Shown: one piece after another, positions 40,062 to 50,471 of the stretch
Position numbering within the stretch: the stretch's first letter is position 1
How the letters are laid out: the number at the start of each line of letters is the position of its first letter
Assembly (NCBI GenBank): GCA_022836915.1
Contig: CP094668.1
Coordinates: 6,696,001 to 6,760,000 of the forward strand
DNA: 64,000 nt
DNA from: Paenibacillus sp. OVF10
GTDB taxonomy: Bacteria; Bacillota; Bacilli; Paenibacillales; Paenibacillaceae
Reading direction: 5' to 3'
Notes under the pieces: generated by a model
Told to the model about the DNA's origin: nothing
What the model saw: only the letters and a program-made list of their open reading frames with translations
Databases searched by the model: none
Program-made: the position numbers and the translations under genes

Positions 40062-42643
40062 TTAAGGGCTCCGCTTGGTCAACTCTGGAGTAAACGGAGG
40101 AGAAGAACCCGAAGCAAGCCTACGCAGGTTCTCTCCATAACCTGGAGCATGTTCTTCCAGTACAAAACGACGATCATTGCGAACGTTTCCTGCTTCCACT
40201 TCCTCAGCCAGCAGTTGATACCGTTCATACATCTGGACACCAGCGGTGGCAGTCTGTCGGGCTCGATCCGTGAATCCTGCCTTCCATTCCCGCCTCGCTG
40301 CCTGCTCCATCCAATACAAAGCCACGGATTGGCCAATACCATCATACCGATTCAATGCAATCGCTTGTTCAAAATATTCCCCAGCCTGCTGTCCTTCGCC
40401 GAATTGGGCTGCCAATCGTCCCAGTTCGATGTAAATCTGAGGTTGCATCGGGGAATGGGACAAGCTGTTCAAAAGAAGTGATTCTGCTTCTCGTCCCGTG
40501 AGCGTTCGCGCAAGAGATATCACGATATCCGATCGATTCGGATTCGATTGAAAAGCAGCCATAAGATGCACCTTCTGTGCTGGATTGCCATCCGGTTCAG
40601 ACATCGCCTGACGGTACTGCACTTCTGCTACGGCATATCGGGAGGTCAGCCAGACTGTTCCACCAATCCAGAAAAGGATGATCATCACTGTGGATACCCT
40701 TATTAGCCGAGCAGTTACTCGCTGAAGAATATGAAAGAAGGAACGCATCGGGACAGTAGCTGGACGGGATTGGGTTGGTAAATATCGCAAGAAAAGAGAT
40801 CTGGATTTTGATCTCAGTTTGAATCTGAAGGGAGTGTATTCCACAGTTCCGCCCGATCGTTGGAATCCATCTGCTTCCATCTTCAATGCAGTTGCCCAAG
40901 CACCGAGCCAGATGAAGAGCATCCAAGATAATGTGAAGCTCCAGTCAAAGTCCATCGCCCCATGCAGGCCAAAAATAAGCACGGATGGAATGAGCTGTGG
41001 TGCAAAATGAAAGATGCTTCGCAGGGTGAGGAGAAACCACCCTGCGACAAGCACGATGCCGATCAAGCCCGTGTCCAGGGCAAGATCGAGCAAGCCGTTG
41101 TGGACCTCGCCTCCAACATAAGGCGAGGATTGAATGGCGCGGAACATGTTGCGCCATGTGTCTCCCCGTGGCCAAGCCATGCGGCCTCGGTCCACAGCTG
41201 GAGGGCGTCCCGCCACATCTGTAGGCGGGACACCCCAGTGCCGACACCCGCCGCGAGGCGATCGGCGGTGGAGGCCACGGCCATCAGTGCAGCGGCGGCT
41301 CCCGCCAGCACGATGGCCGTCAAAGCAGCGGCGCGCGGAGCCTTGGCGGCGCCGCTGTGCCACAGACGGCACAGCAGCAGCGTGCCGAGCAGCGCAGCTG
41401 CCCATGCCCCGGCCAGTGCCAGCAGGCCGGGCACGGGTGCAGGCGCCAGCTGAGCAGCAGCCAGCTGGCGGTACAGCCAGGCCGCGCACGCCAGTGGCGC
41501 GGCCATGGCCAGCAGCAGCGGCAGGCGGGCACCGCGCCGCTGCAAAGCAAAGGCGGCGACCACGGCGCAGCCGGTCGCCAGCCAAGCGCCGCGCGACTCG
41601 CTCAGCAGGAGCGCGGCTTGCGCGGGCATGAGCGGCAGCACTGCCGCGATGAGTCGCCCGGCCGGCACAGGCCGGGCTATGACTCGCGTGGCGGCTGTCA
41701 GCCGCTCCAATGCGTACATGCCAACAATGGCACCGTACGCATTCGGGTACTGCAATAATCCGCCGAGCCTTGCTCCGGCGGAGCTGATCTCGGGGTCAGC
41801 AGTCCGCATCACCCCGAAGGGCAGCGGCAATATCCCGCACACGGCAAAGATGCCGCTGAGCACAAGCAAGCCGCCTGCCATCTGCCAACCGCAGGCTAAC
41901 CATCGCGCACCATCCGTGCGCGCAGCCAGTATTGCAGTGAGCAGAGTAAACATCGCAAGCAGGCTCCATCGCAGCATCTCATCCATGCTGCCCTGTTTAC
42001 TCACCGAGCCTGCCCATGCATGTAGACCAAAACAGGTCATCATCCCCAGCGGCCACAATACCCGCAACATTCCCGGAAATCGAAATATTTTTTCAATGAT
42101 TTGTTCAATGTTCCACTGACCCTGTACCAATGACATGGGTATTCGTTCACTCGCCTTCTGTGGACAAATACCTACAAGGAAAAGAAAAAATAGGATCAAT
42201 ATGCTTCCTGCTGCGATCAAAAGGACAGGGTACAGATCGGCCGAATAATACAGTCCCCCACTCAGACATCCTGCAAGCAGCAAGACAATGGAGAGTATGC
42301 CCAACCCAACAGTCCACTCCGATCCTGAATAACGTTTACACTTCAAACTTTGAGAAAAACTCCCTGACGCATCGGTCTGAATAGCTCCATTTGGATTATT
42401 TTTGTCATCTTTTTTATACTTATCATCTTTGTTGTATGTATCTTCCCTATTATATGTACTGTCTCTACTGCCCTTACTGTCTCTACCGTCCCTCTTGCCC
42501 CCATTACATAAGTCCCTGTTATCTATATATTCTGTACCCTCTGTATGGCGAGACCCGTCAAACACCTGATCAATCATTTCCTCATTCGCCGCATACCCTC
42601 GTCTATACCTTACAACTCCCTTATCCATTGTCCTATTCTTCAT
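40062..42643 (-). CDS. O-antigen ligase-like polymerase with TPR-type C-terminus (one apparent frameshift)
   Basis: From MKNRTMDKG behind GGAGGGGTACAAGG. The first 80 residues are low-complexity Asp/Lys/Arg/Asn/Tyr (repeats such as STYNREDTYNKDDKYKKDD), then about 12 membrane helices with the Wzy/WaaL-type signature (LLSESRGAW, LLQYPNAYGA) and, in a second frame, the periplasmic-loop motif SSPYVGGEVHNGLLDLALDTG and a tetratricopeptide-like end (PQIYIELGRLAAQFGEGQQA). One G missing at 41164-41167 splits it (repaired GHGGDTWRNMFRAIQ). Likely role in surface polysaccharide or teichuronic polymer assembly. Codons between about 41200 and 41900 are very GC-rich. Confidence 0.75.
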
Positions 42644-42833
42644 CCTTGTACCCCTCCTTCCTTCCACCGCTCCATATGCATAACAAAAAGACAGAAGATC
42701 CCGATAACGGGTCCTTCTGCCTGATATACATCTGACAGTTATGATGTTGCTTGCTACGAAGCATGTGCACTCTATTGAAGTTTACATTCAGAGACCCTAA
42801 CTGTAGTATGTCCCTGTATAGGCGTTGGCACAC

Positions 42834-44081
42834 TCAGCAAAGGTCGCAATTTGCGGAATCTTGAACGGTTTCTTTGCTCGATTTTGATTTCCCGTTGGCC
42901 TGCTTGCCATCGCCAGGAAGCAAATCGGCACAAGCCCGCTCCAAATATGGATCGGCATGAATGAAATCACGGAAAGCCGTATATTCATTCCACATCTCCG
43001 TCACTTCGCCAGCCTGACCGCGAACAGCACGAATCAATATGTTTTTAGGCGTATTCTCCATATCGATGAATTCAAGCAATTGTGTCTTGTATCCCATCAG
43101 ATCAAGCAACTTGGCACGAATCCCATCCGTAGCCAGTGCAGAAAAACGTTCCTTGAGGATGCCATGGGACAACAACGGATTCATCACGGAGGCCTCTACT
43201 TGATCAAACAGTTCATGCTGACAGCAAGGAACAGACAAAATAACAGAAGCTCCCCAACGAACTGCCTTCTCCAAAGCAGCATCGGTAGCTGTATCACAGG
43301 CATGCAGCGTGACAACCATATCCACTTCATTCAATTCATCGTAGTCCGCGATGTCTCCAACCAGAAACTTCAGATCGCCATAATGCAATCGATTAGCCAG
43401 ATCATTACAGTGTTCAATTACATCTGCCTTCAAGTCCAACCCAATAATCTTGAGTGAACGCCGTTGTTGTACAGACAGATAATGATATAACGCAAATGTC
43501 AGATAAGACTTCCCACAACCAAAGTCAACGATGGTCAATGGACGTCCTTCCGGCAGATGCGGAATGACATCCTGCACCATTTCGAGGAAACGGTTGATCT
43601 GTCTGAACTTGTCATACTTGCGGGCCAGCACACGACCTTCTTCGTTCATAATACCAAGTTCAACGAGGAACGAGACGGGTACTCCCTCTTCCAATACATA
43701 TTGCTTCTTGCGATTATGCGACAGATCCACTGCAGTTTTGGAAGCAGATTTGGTCAGAATGGATACTTTATATTTTTTGCTGATCAAAATTTGATAGTCT
43801 GCCTCGGTCGTACAGAGCAGGCCTTGACGAAACGTCTCTTCGCATAACAAAGTCATGCGCTCAGCCGCTTCAGCCGGAGTCAAATTCTCGTGCAGCACTT
43901 TGTTGTTATAATGAAATGCAAATTGATAATGCAGCTGATTCTTCAGTGTCACCGGCTTGACTTGCACTTTGGTATACGAGACATTGTCCCGTCTGCGCAG
44001 CTGGCTCCAGGTCGCTGTAATCAGCGAATTCTGTTCAAAGATGTCTTGTATAAGCTTTCGCAATGAATCCACGGGGTACAT
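42834..44081 (-). CDS. SAM-dependent methyltransferase with RNA-modifier-like layout
   Basis: 415 residues. The N-terminal 150 residues are an extra domain; the SAM site is IVDFGCGKSYLTFALYHYL (about 187-205) with acidic strand end GLDLK, motif IV-like VTLHACDTATDAAL and a PCCQHEL motif. This combination is shared with GSTCD-type and related methyltransferases; the substrate is unknown. The C-terminus is low complexity (KQANGKSKSSKET). Start at 44081 behind GAAAGTGAG. Stands alone. Confidence 0.8.
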   Translation of the reverse strand: MYPVDSLRKLIQDIFEQNSLITATWSQLRRRDNVSYTKVQVKPVTLKNQLHYQFAFHYNNKVLHENLTPAEAAERMTLLCEETFRQGLLCTTEADYQILISKKYKVSILTKSASKTAVDLSHNRKKQYVLEEGVPVSFLVELGIMNEEGRVLARKYDKFRQINRFLEMVQDVIPHLPEGRPLTIVDFGCGKSYLTFALYHYLSVQQRRSLKIIGLDLKADVIEHCNDLANRLHYGDLKFLVGDIADYDELNEVDMVVTLHACDTATDAALEKAVRWGASVILSVPCCQHELFDQVEASVMNPLLSHGILKERFSALATDGIRAKLLDLMGYKTQLLEFIDMENTPKNILIRAVRGQAGEVTEMWNEYTAFRDFIHADPYLERACADLLPGDGKQANGKSKSSKETVQDSANCDLC

Positions 44082-44208
44082 CTCACTTTCGGTTTGGTTT
44101 GGTCAACCGTTACCATACCACAATTACGTTCCCTCTCCAAGTAAGGGCATGTAACAGGACTTAATCCTATCCATATTTAGGAGCTCATCTCTTGACGACT
44201 TAGTTCGG

Positions 44209-44880
44209 CTAACCCTCTTCAACTTCGTTCCGTGGCAGACCGCCATGCTCCAGCTGTTCATCCGTGAGTTGGCTCAACCTTTCATAGAACGCCTGTACAT
44301 CATCTCGGTAGCTCACCGGGAATTCAACACCAAGCTGGAGCAGTCTGTACCAACTGTTCTCTGCCTGGTCGTAACGTCCTTGTTGTTCACGATAGAGGGC
44401 AAGCTGTCTTTCAGTCCGGGCAGGAAGTTCATATTCTTTCGTAAGCCCCAATACACCCTGCACCCGTTCCGGTGCATTCAATAACTGGGGATTAGCACCA
44501 TGATTCAATGCATACAGGTAAAAATGAAGTGATCTCATCAATCGAATGACAGCCTCATCCTCTGCGTCCATTCTCTCCTGATCATCGATGCCTTCCACTT
44601 TGGCCTTCTCTTGATAAATATAAGCTTCTTCTTCAATCAGCCTCGCGGCTTGCTGCAGATTGTCTACCTCAATCATTCCGCGAAAACGGAACATTTCAAT
44701 AACATCCTCGGCTGGCAATGAGTTCAGTAGCGATAAGTTCAACCCAAACTGCCTGCGCATCAGCTCATCCAGTTCAGACAATGCCTCGGTGTGTTTACGC
44801 TGCTGTTTGAGCGTGAACACTTTGCCAATTGCTTCAGTCATTTCCTCCATCATGCGGAGCAGATAATCTTTTCTGAACAT
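44209..44880 (-). CDS. DUF6483-type helical protein
   Basis: 223 residues, all helical and acidic, start MFRKDYLLRMMEEMTEAIG, with TPR-like helix pairs (ERQLALYREQQGRYDQAENS) near the end. The opening matches a family of uncharacterised Firmicute proteins (DUF6483). No enzyme motif. It may be cotranscribed with the methyltransferase 130 bases downstream. Confidence 0.65.
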   Translation of the reverse strand: MFRKDYLLRMMEEMTEAIGKVFTLKQQRKHTEALSELDELMRRQFGLNLSLLNSLPAEDVIEMFRFRGMIEVDNLQQAARLIEEEAYIYQEKAKVEGIDDQERMDAEDEAVIRLMRSLHFYLYALNHGANPQLLNAPERVQGVLGLTKEYELPARTERQLALYREQQGRYDQAENSWYRLLQLGVEFPVSYRDDVQAFYERLSQLTDEQLEHGGLPRNEVEEG

Positions 44881-45120
44881 GCTGTATGCCCCCTCATCAT
44901 TCGACCCTATACATCCAATCGCCCTAATATCGTTCCATTATATTTATTTTAATTCATGCCATGACAAAAAGCCAAAAACAAGACACACGCGTCTTTGCTC
45001 TGGTTATGAACACACTAAACCCCTGCCTATCCAAAAGGGACAAGCAGGGGTTCGGTTGAAATGGAACTGGATACTCCTCCTCCACAAGAGGTTGAATCAT
45101 CCAGAAACCAAACTATATTC
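44881..45120. other. Intergenic DNA with a stable hairpin
   Basis: No gene. Holds the inverted repeat AACCCCTGC-N17-GCAGGGGTT (45018-45052), which lacks a T-run on either strand and so is not a plain terminator. The following 164 bases are a repeat element. Confidence 0.5.
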
Positions 45121-45284
45121 TAGGACGTGTCTCAAAACTCGCTGAAGTGCATCTTTTACCGCCTTTTCGCCCCATGCTGCGTCACTTCCCCTTGACGTGC
45201 CCCGGCACGCCTGCGGAAAACTTCCTTGCTTGGAACGAAAATTCAGTAAAATCTACTTCCTTCGGAGTTTTCAGACACGCCCTA
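45121..45284. mobile_element. Short terminal-inverted-repeat element
   Basis: 164 bp with ends TAGGACGTGTCTCAAAACTC and, read inward from the right, TAGGGCGTGTCTGAAAACTC (18 of 20 alike). Inside lie GC-rich hairpin segments (CGTGCCCCGGCACG). No coding capacity. Looks like a MITE or a structured intergenic repeat; only one copy is in the window. Confidence 0.6.
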
Positions 45285-45312
45285 ATGAAATCAACATAAA
45301 TTACTTCATCAA

Positions 45313-46102
45313 TTACTTCGATAATCCAGCCATAAATTGTTTAATGACCTGAATTAACTCTTCAGGAGCTTCATACATGCTCATATGACCTGCACCCGCA
45401 ATCACGGCTTGCACTATATGTGGCTTGTCACTTGTAAATGTACGTTCTGGTGGGATAACAGCATCCTTTTCTCCTGCAACCAGCAATACAGGTAAAGGTG
45501 TAGCCGATAACACATCGCGGCGATCCGGACGTTCTCGCATAGCAAGTGCAGCACCAACAGCACCTTGAGGAGCAGTCTGGTAACCAATTTCCTTCACACG
45601 TGTTACATGCGTAGATAGCGATTCCACATGTTCCGGTGCAAAAGTCCGGGAACCAGTCCATCTACAAAATTCACGATACCTTCGGTCTGAATGGTGGATA
45701 CAGCACGAAGGCGTTTTTCCTTGGCTTCTTCACTGTCCGGATAGGCTGTCGAATGAATAAGACCAAATGCATTCAAACGCTCCGGGTGACGCTGTGCAAT
45801 CGAGAGCGTAATGTATCCCCCATCGAGTGTCCCAGAATGACCGCTTTTTCCACATTCAACTCATCCATCAACTGTAATACATCGTTGCCCATCTGTTCGA
45901 TGGTATAACTTCCTACAGGTGCATCTGTTTTTCCGTGTCCACGCAGATCAGGTACGATACAGCGATAGCTGCGTGCCAGTTCAGGTACGACCTCATCCCA
46001 ATACGATGAACTGCCACAGTATCCGTGGAGCAAAATGAGTGCTTCTCCCTTACCTTGTTCGGCATAACAAATCGTCGTTCCATCACACATCACTTTTTCC
46101 AT
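45313..46102 (-). CDS. Alpha/beta hydrolase (two apparent frameshifts)
   Basis: N-terminal half: oxyanion HGYCGSSSYWDE, the LRGHGKTD loop and nucleophile elbow GHSMGG; the C-terminal half in other frames supplies the acid (AGEKDAVIPPE) and the catalytic His (AGAGHMSMYEAPEE). The breaks are one G at about 45817-45821 (repaired GHSMGGYITLSIAQRHPERL) and one T at about 45640-45644 (repaired GLFAPEHVESL). Repaired length 263 residues, the normal size. Substrate unknown. Start behind AGAGAGGGATTCAT. Confidence 0.85.
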
Positions 46103-46162
46103 ATGAATCCCTCTCTCTGCGCGAATTAAATAATTCAGGTTGTATATTATTAAGCCTACATA

Positions 46163-46720
46163 TCATGAATGAAACGTTTGTCTCCATTTCCCTGCTTCAA
46201 TTGCGGCGTCTGCAATCGTTCGGGACATCCCCATGACCAGGTGAAGCGAGGTCATCTGCAAAATGGAATAGGGCCTTGGTCCATTCGCATTAACCACAGC
46301 TGCTACACTGTATTGTCCAACAGGAGGTAGCTTGCCTCCGACCGATTGGGCCGGAATGAGTGGGTTATTCAAGAGATAGTATGTACCTACCGCCTGCTTT
46401 GGACCCAGACATGCATCAATCGCTATGATGGCATGGTGTGCAGGAATAAGTGCCAATTTCTTTTCCAGCGTATCTGCATCACAAGGGGAAGACAGCGTGC
46501 CAATAACGTTCTCCATTCCGCTCTCTTGCAGTAAACTTCCTGTCAGTGGACCCAGAGCATCCCCGGTGGAACGATCAGTACCGATGCAGACAAACGTGAT
46601 TTCAGCTGGAGAATGAAGTTGAACGATGTTTTTGAAAAATAAGATCAAATTCTCTGCAGGCACGCCTTTACGGACTTCCCTTCCTTGATGGCGAACCATT
46701 TCTCGCTTATACGCTGCCAA
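46163..46720 (-). CDS. yyaC: YyaC-like spore protease-related protein (DUF1256)
   Basis: About 185 residues. The GTDRSTGDALGPLTGSLL motif and AIIAIDACLG resemble the GPR spore-protease fold, as in YyaC, made during sporulation. The likely start is TTG at 46720 (AAYKREMVRHQ) behind TGGAGGGAATACAGC; the open frame extends seven codons further. Its target is unknown. Confidence 0.82.
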   Translation of the reverse strand: MAAYKREMVRHQGREVRKGVPAENLILFFKNIVQLHSPAEITFVCIGTDRSTGDALGPLTGSLLQESGMENVIGTLSSPCDADTLEKKLALIPAHHAIIAIDACLGPKQAVGTYYLLNNPLIPAQSVGGKLPPVGQYSVAAVVNANGPRPYSILQMTSLHLVMGMSRTIADAAIEAGKWRQTFHS

Positions 46721-46878
46721 GCTGTATTCCCTCCAGTACACTCAGGTTTCCATGAAATCCTGTTGTTGTATCCATCATTGTAACCGATGCTTGGTTTCCT
46801 CGCAAAAGCATTAGCCTGAGCGCTTCCAATCATGATACAATAACAAGAGTTTCCGATACGGAAGGGATGAACTTAACG

Positions 46879-47103
46879 ATGGATTTAACACAAGCAACAG
46901 CAGCCAATATGGAATATATGATTGAAGCGATCAAAACCAAACTTCGTATGGCAAGCGGTGCCGCCATGCAAGCTTCTTCATTCCCACTTGAGAAATATGA
47001 AGATCTGTTTGACCTGTATGAAATGATTTTGAGCAAGGAACATCTCAGTATCTCTGAAGTGGAAGCTGTCGCTTCGGAACTGGGTAATCTTCGTAAATCT
47101 TAG
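46879..47103 (+). CDS. yfkK: DUF1128 family protein (YfkK-like)
   Basis: 74 residues from MDLTQATAANMEYMIEAIK; the pattern KTKLRMASGAAM..YEDLFDLYEMI..ELGNLRK matches DUF1128. All helical, function unknown. An ATG at 46867 lies in the same frame, but with the RBS GGAAGGG directly against it. Ends at a strong bidirectional terminator. Confidence 0.85.
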   Translation: MDLTQATAANMEYMIEAIKTKLRMASGAAMQASSFPLEKYEDLFDLYEMILSKEHLSISEVEAVASELGNLRKS

Positions 47104-47163
47104 CAAAGTGTTGCTTTTGATCATTTGTGACTTCTATATGAAGTCCTATTCAAAAGCAAGCCT

Positions 47164-47207
47164 AAAAAGGACCTGTTTCCACATCACCGTGGGAACAGGT
47201 CCTTTTT
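47164..47207. terminator. Bidirectional terminator
   Basis: AAAAAGGACCTGTTTCC and GGGAACAGGTCCTTTTT, ten-base loop; A-run and T-run on both sides. Serves DUF1128 (+) and pirin (-). Confidence 0.92.
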
Positions 47208-47254
47208 CACATATTTATATTTCCAGACTATCCTTAACGGAATACATCCCATCC

Positions 47255-47978
47255 TTAAGGCAGGTCAACCAAAACAAATTCGGCAGGTTCACTGTCTGTG
47301 CTCGTGATTTGCAGATCACAGCTTTTGCGAATTCGTGCGGCATCGCCCGGCTTGAGGTTGAAGTTACCATCCGAACAATGAATCTCTACATGCCCACTGA
47401 TCAGGAAAAGATGTGTCCGTCGATCTTCGTGTTGCGGGTACATCAACTTTTTCCCGGACTCCAAATGGGAGAGGTAACAGGTTACATCCTGGGAAATAGG
47501 CAATGCGCCTTCGCTTCCCTCGCCCCTTGCCCGGATACAATCGGACATAGACGATTCAAATGCTCCTGCGGCTCTATTCTCCGATTCGTATAGGAAGGTT
47601 TCAGCATACGCTCCGATGGCAAAAACCACATCTGGAGGAAACGTACCGGTTCATCCGCTGACGGATTGGTCTCGGAGTGTTCCACTCCGTCCCCGCACTC
47701 ATCACCTGGACCGTACCCGGTTCAAGCAATTGTTCTGTTCCCATACTATCCGTATGTTTGAGTGTACCCGAAATGACATAACTGACAAGTTCAAGATCAT
47801 GATGTGGATGTTTCTTAAAGCCTTCTTGCGGCATCAGCGTGTTTTCATTATGAGCCAACAGACAGCCAAAATGGGCGTTGCTTGGATCATCATAATCAGC
47901 AAAGGAAAAGCTGAATTCACTGTGTATCCAACCTCGATCCGACGTGTGCCTTTCTTCCGATGTCACCACTTTAATCAT
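47255..47978 (-). CDS. Pirin-family cupin protein (two apparent frameshifts)
   Basis: Bicupin of the pirin type (quercetin-dioxygenase-like). Metal site HPHHDLELVSYVISG in the first cupin; the second cupin (YPQHEDRRTHLFLISG, GDAARI) is in another frame. Breaks at 47689-47694 (one G; repaired GDGVEHSETNPSADEPVRF) and about 47521 (one G; repaired GQGAEGSEGALPIS). Repaired length about 241. Start at 47978 (MIKVVTSEERH) behind TTGGAGGTGG. Function in bacteria is unsettled. Confidence 0.85.
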
Positions 47979-48117
47979 GTTCATCCACCTCCAAGGGTTT
48001 AGAGCTGCCACATCACCGCGGCAGTCCATGCGTGTATATGAATTGTATAGATGAATACCAGTTGGTATGTCATCTTTACCCGGGGTCCGGCAACTCTAAT
48101 CACGCCCCTTCTTAAGG

Positions 48118-49136
48118 TTATACGCTATCTTCAAGTGAGTGGAGAATGAACTCACTATCTGCATGACCTACAAGGGTACCCGCATCATTTCGGATGTCCG
48201 AAGGGAACACTTCAGCCAATCGTGCAATGGTTCTCTCATTGGAATAACCAATCTGTTTCAGTATGGATTGGGTGATGAAGGCCCACTCTTCCTCGGAACC
48301 ATCAAGCACCTTGAAGGTGATTCCCAGTCTTTCTTTTTTCAGACCAAAACCGAATACCCCCTTGAATCCCCCTTCGCTACAATGTTATCGTCTTCCAGCA
48401 GCACTGAATCTACACGCTCCGTGCCACCCACCATCAACGGATGTTCATTCATAGCTGATGTTATGGTTTCTACAGCTGTTCTTGTGGAAGGATCAGCGAT
48501 AAGATCCGGACAAGCGAGCTTCAGATAAGCGTTCGACAATGCCGACAACGGCAAAGAAAATACCGGAAAGCCGCAGCCATCCGTCCCAAGCTCAATCTCT
48601 TTTTCTTCAATACCTGCCAGGTCGGCAAAGGTTTCAAGAATTTCTCGTTGTACCGGATGATCCGGTTCAGCGTAACTACCCAGATCAACCTGCTTCATCT
48701 GACTGTACCCCAGAATCCCCAGATGTTTTCCGGAGCAGTTGTGCAAGATGCGCCGTTTCTCTCCTTGTCCACGTAACCATTGATTACGGCTTTCTTCATT
48801 AAGCGGATAACTTGGTGCACAGATCAGGCATTCTTCTCCCAATCCAATTTTACCGGATAACTGCTCCAGCACCCGAATGTGTTCCGGTTCCGAACGATGC
48901 GAAGAGGACATAATGGCAATCTCCTGTGCTGACAGACCATAGTGACTGGCAATTCCTGCCCGAATACCTGGAATGGCTTGAAAAGGTTTGGCAGATGAGC
49001 GAGTGAATGCTCTAAAATGAGGATCGCCAGCCGAGTATACGATTCGGCCATACTCATCCGTAATACTTATGTGTCCGTAATGGGCGCATTCCATAACGCC
49101 TGCACGGTATTCTTTAATTAACAAGGCACTCTCCAT
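48118..49136 (-). CDS. L-asparaginase, Rhizobium-type (one apparent frameshift)
   Basis: PF06089-type asparaginase: AFTRSSAKPFQA, HNCSGKHLG and ELGTDGCGFPVFS are the family's active-site blocks. Deamidates Asn to Asp. One G missing at 48368-48372 breaks the end; repaired it reads NIVAKGGFKGVFGFGL and continues to the stop at 48118. Repaired length 339, full. Start at 49136 (MESALLIKEY) behind GGAGAGAACTCGC. Lies between pirin and a divergent PAP2. Confidence 0.85.
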
Positions 49137-49313
49137 GCGAGTTCTCTCCTTTGTGCTCCCGATTTCATCTCTGCTTTGCGTCACGACGCCGCATGGGATA
49201 TCTTAAATAGTATAGTACAAAAGCGACGTTTTTACAGTTTTTTCGACAGGCATTTCGGGTATAGCTTTATCATCTATGTTCATCTACTACAATAACTGAA
49301 GGAGAAACTCATT

Positions 49314-50015
49314 ATGCCGCGCAAAACGTATTCACCAGCCTCATTCAGTTCAACTCCCGGCACGTTATTACGTCCACTCCTCAACTGGGGTTTGATTGGT
49401 CTGGCCCTCAGCGCTTCGGTTGTATTCATCCTGGCAGGTCTGGGTGCCTGGTTGGGTGCTGATGTTATTATTCGTCTGGATGATCAAATTCAGCAATTAT
49501 TTTATCTGAATTCAGATTCACGTCTTCATCTATTCCCTTACACTGCATTCATAACCGCACTGGGCTCATTCAAAATCTCTGCTGTCGCTGCAGGAGGTTT
49601 TGCTCTTCTTTTCTTCATACAACGTAGTCCAAGGTTTGTTATATATGGATATGCGCTCACGGGAAGTTTTGCCATGATGTGGATTCTAAACACGTTATTG
49701 AAGGAATTTTTCAGACGAAGCAGACCTGAACTGGATCATCTGTTGGTCGTTCACGGGTACAGCTTTCCCAGCGGACATGCCATGATCTCCATGGGCTTCT
49801 ACGGTATGCTCTTTGTAATCTGGGCCATTGAACGACAGCGACATAACTCTTCCGGTGTGTGGCTTCCTGTTCTATGTGGTATCAGTTTTATTTTCTTGAT
49901 TGGCCTCAGCCGAATCATGCTGGGCGTTCATTATCCTACGGATGTATTTACTGGATTTACTGCTGGATTGGCATGGATCTTCTGCATGGTTAAGGGCATT
50001 AAACAAAACCGCTAA
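49314..50015 (+). CDS. PAP2-family membrane phosphatase
   Basis: 233 residues with six membrane segments and the three PAP2 blocks: KEFFRRSRPE, PSGH in SFPSGHAMISMG, and SRIMLGVHYPTD. Such enzymes dephosphorylate phosphatidic acid or undecaprenyl pyrophosphate at the membrane. The start follows GAAGGAGAAACTCATT. It lies upstream of a SigB-type promoter, so it is not in the next unit. Confidence 0.9.
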   Translation: MPRKTYSPASFSSTPGTLLRPLLNWGLIGLALSASVVFILAGLGAWLGADVIIRLDDQIQQLFYLNSDSRLHLFPYTAFITALGSFKISAVAAGGFALLFFIQRSPRFVIYGYALTGSFAMMWILNTLLKEFFRRSRPELDHLLVVHGYSFPSGHAMISMGFYGMLFVIWAIERQRHNSSGVWLPVLCGISFIFLIGLSRIMLGVHYPTDVFTGFTAGLAWIFCMVKGIKQNR

Positions 50016-50062
50016 AGAATGAATTCCTCTGATTTCCAGTTCATTCATCCTCATCTTTATTG

Positions 50063-50086
50063 TTTCACAGGGTTGCACGGGGTTTA
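50063..50086 (+). promoter_or_regulatory. SigB-type promoter of glsB-ytxH
   Basis: GTTTCA-N12-GGGTTT (or N13-GGTTTA), 64 bases upstream of the GlsB-like start. Spacing varies from the four others in the window (N14), so this is the weaker case. Confidence 0.5.
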
Positions 50087-50149
50087 TATACGAAGTAAGC
50101 AAACGCGAACAGACAACATCCTACATCAAGTTTAAAGGAGGCGGTTGTT

Positions 50150-50407
50150 ATGTGGGGCATCATTATCAGCATTGTGATGGCTGTCATCATCGGTTTGATC
50201 GGAGATGCACTTGCCGGTCACAACATGCCTGGAGGCATAATCGGTGCAATGATTGCAGGATTTGCCGGAGCCTGGCTGGGAGCACTTTTGCTTGGTAACT
50301 GGGGACCAGTTATCGGTAACTTTGCCATCATCCCTGCCATCATTGGTACAGCGCTCTTTGTTTTCTTGCTGGGGCTTGTGTCCAGACTGCTAAGACAGGC
50401 TGCCTGA
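50150..50407 (+). CDS. GlsB/YeaQ/YmgE-family stress membrane protein
   Basis: 85 residues, three glycine-rich membrane helices (IIISIVMAVIIGLIGDALAG, GGIIGAMIAGFAGAWLGALL, IIPAIIGTALFVFLLGL), the transglycosylase-associated-like family. Function unknown, stress-related. RBS AAGGAGGCGGTTGTT. First of two genes behind a SigB-type promoter. Confidence 0.85.
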   Translation: MWGIIISIVMAVIIGLIGDALAGHNMPGGIIGAMIAGFAGAWLGALLLGNWGPVIGNFAIIPAIIGTALFVFLLGLVSRLLRQAA

Positions 50408-50471
50408 TTCGGGCAACAAGGTGTTCGTTGTTTCGTATTTGTTTCTTAAATTGAAGAAGGAGTGATTAGAC

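Noticed and set aside
45018..45052. Strong GC hairpin as a terminator
   Set aside because: No T-run on either strand; kept only as a note in the gap.
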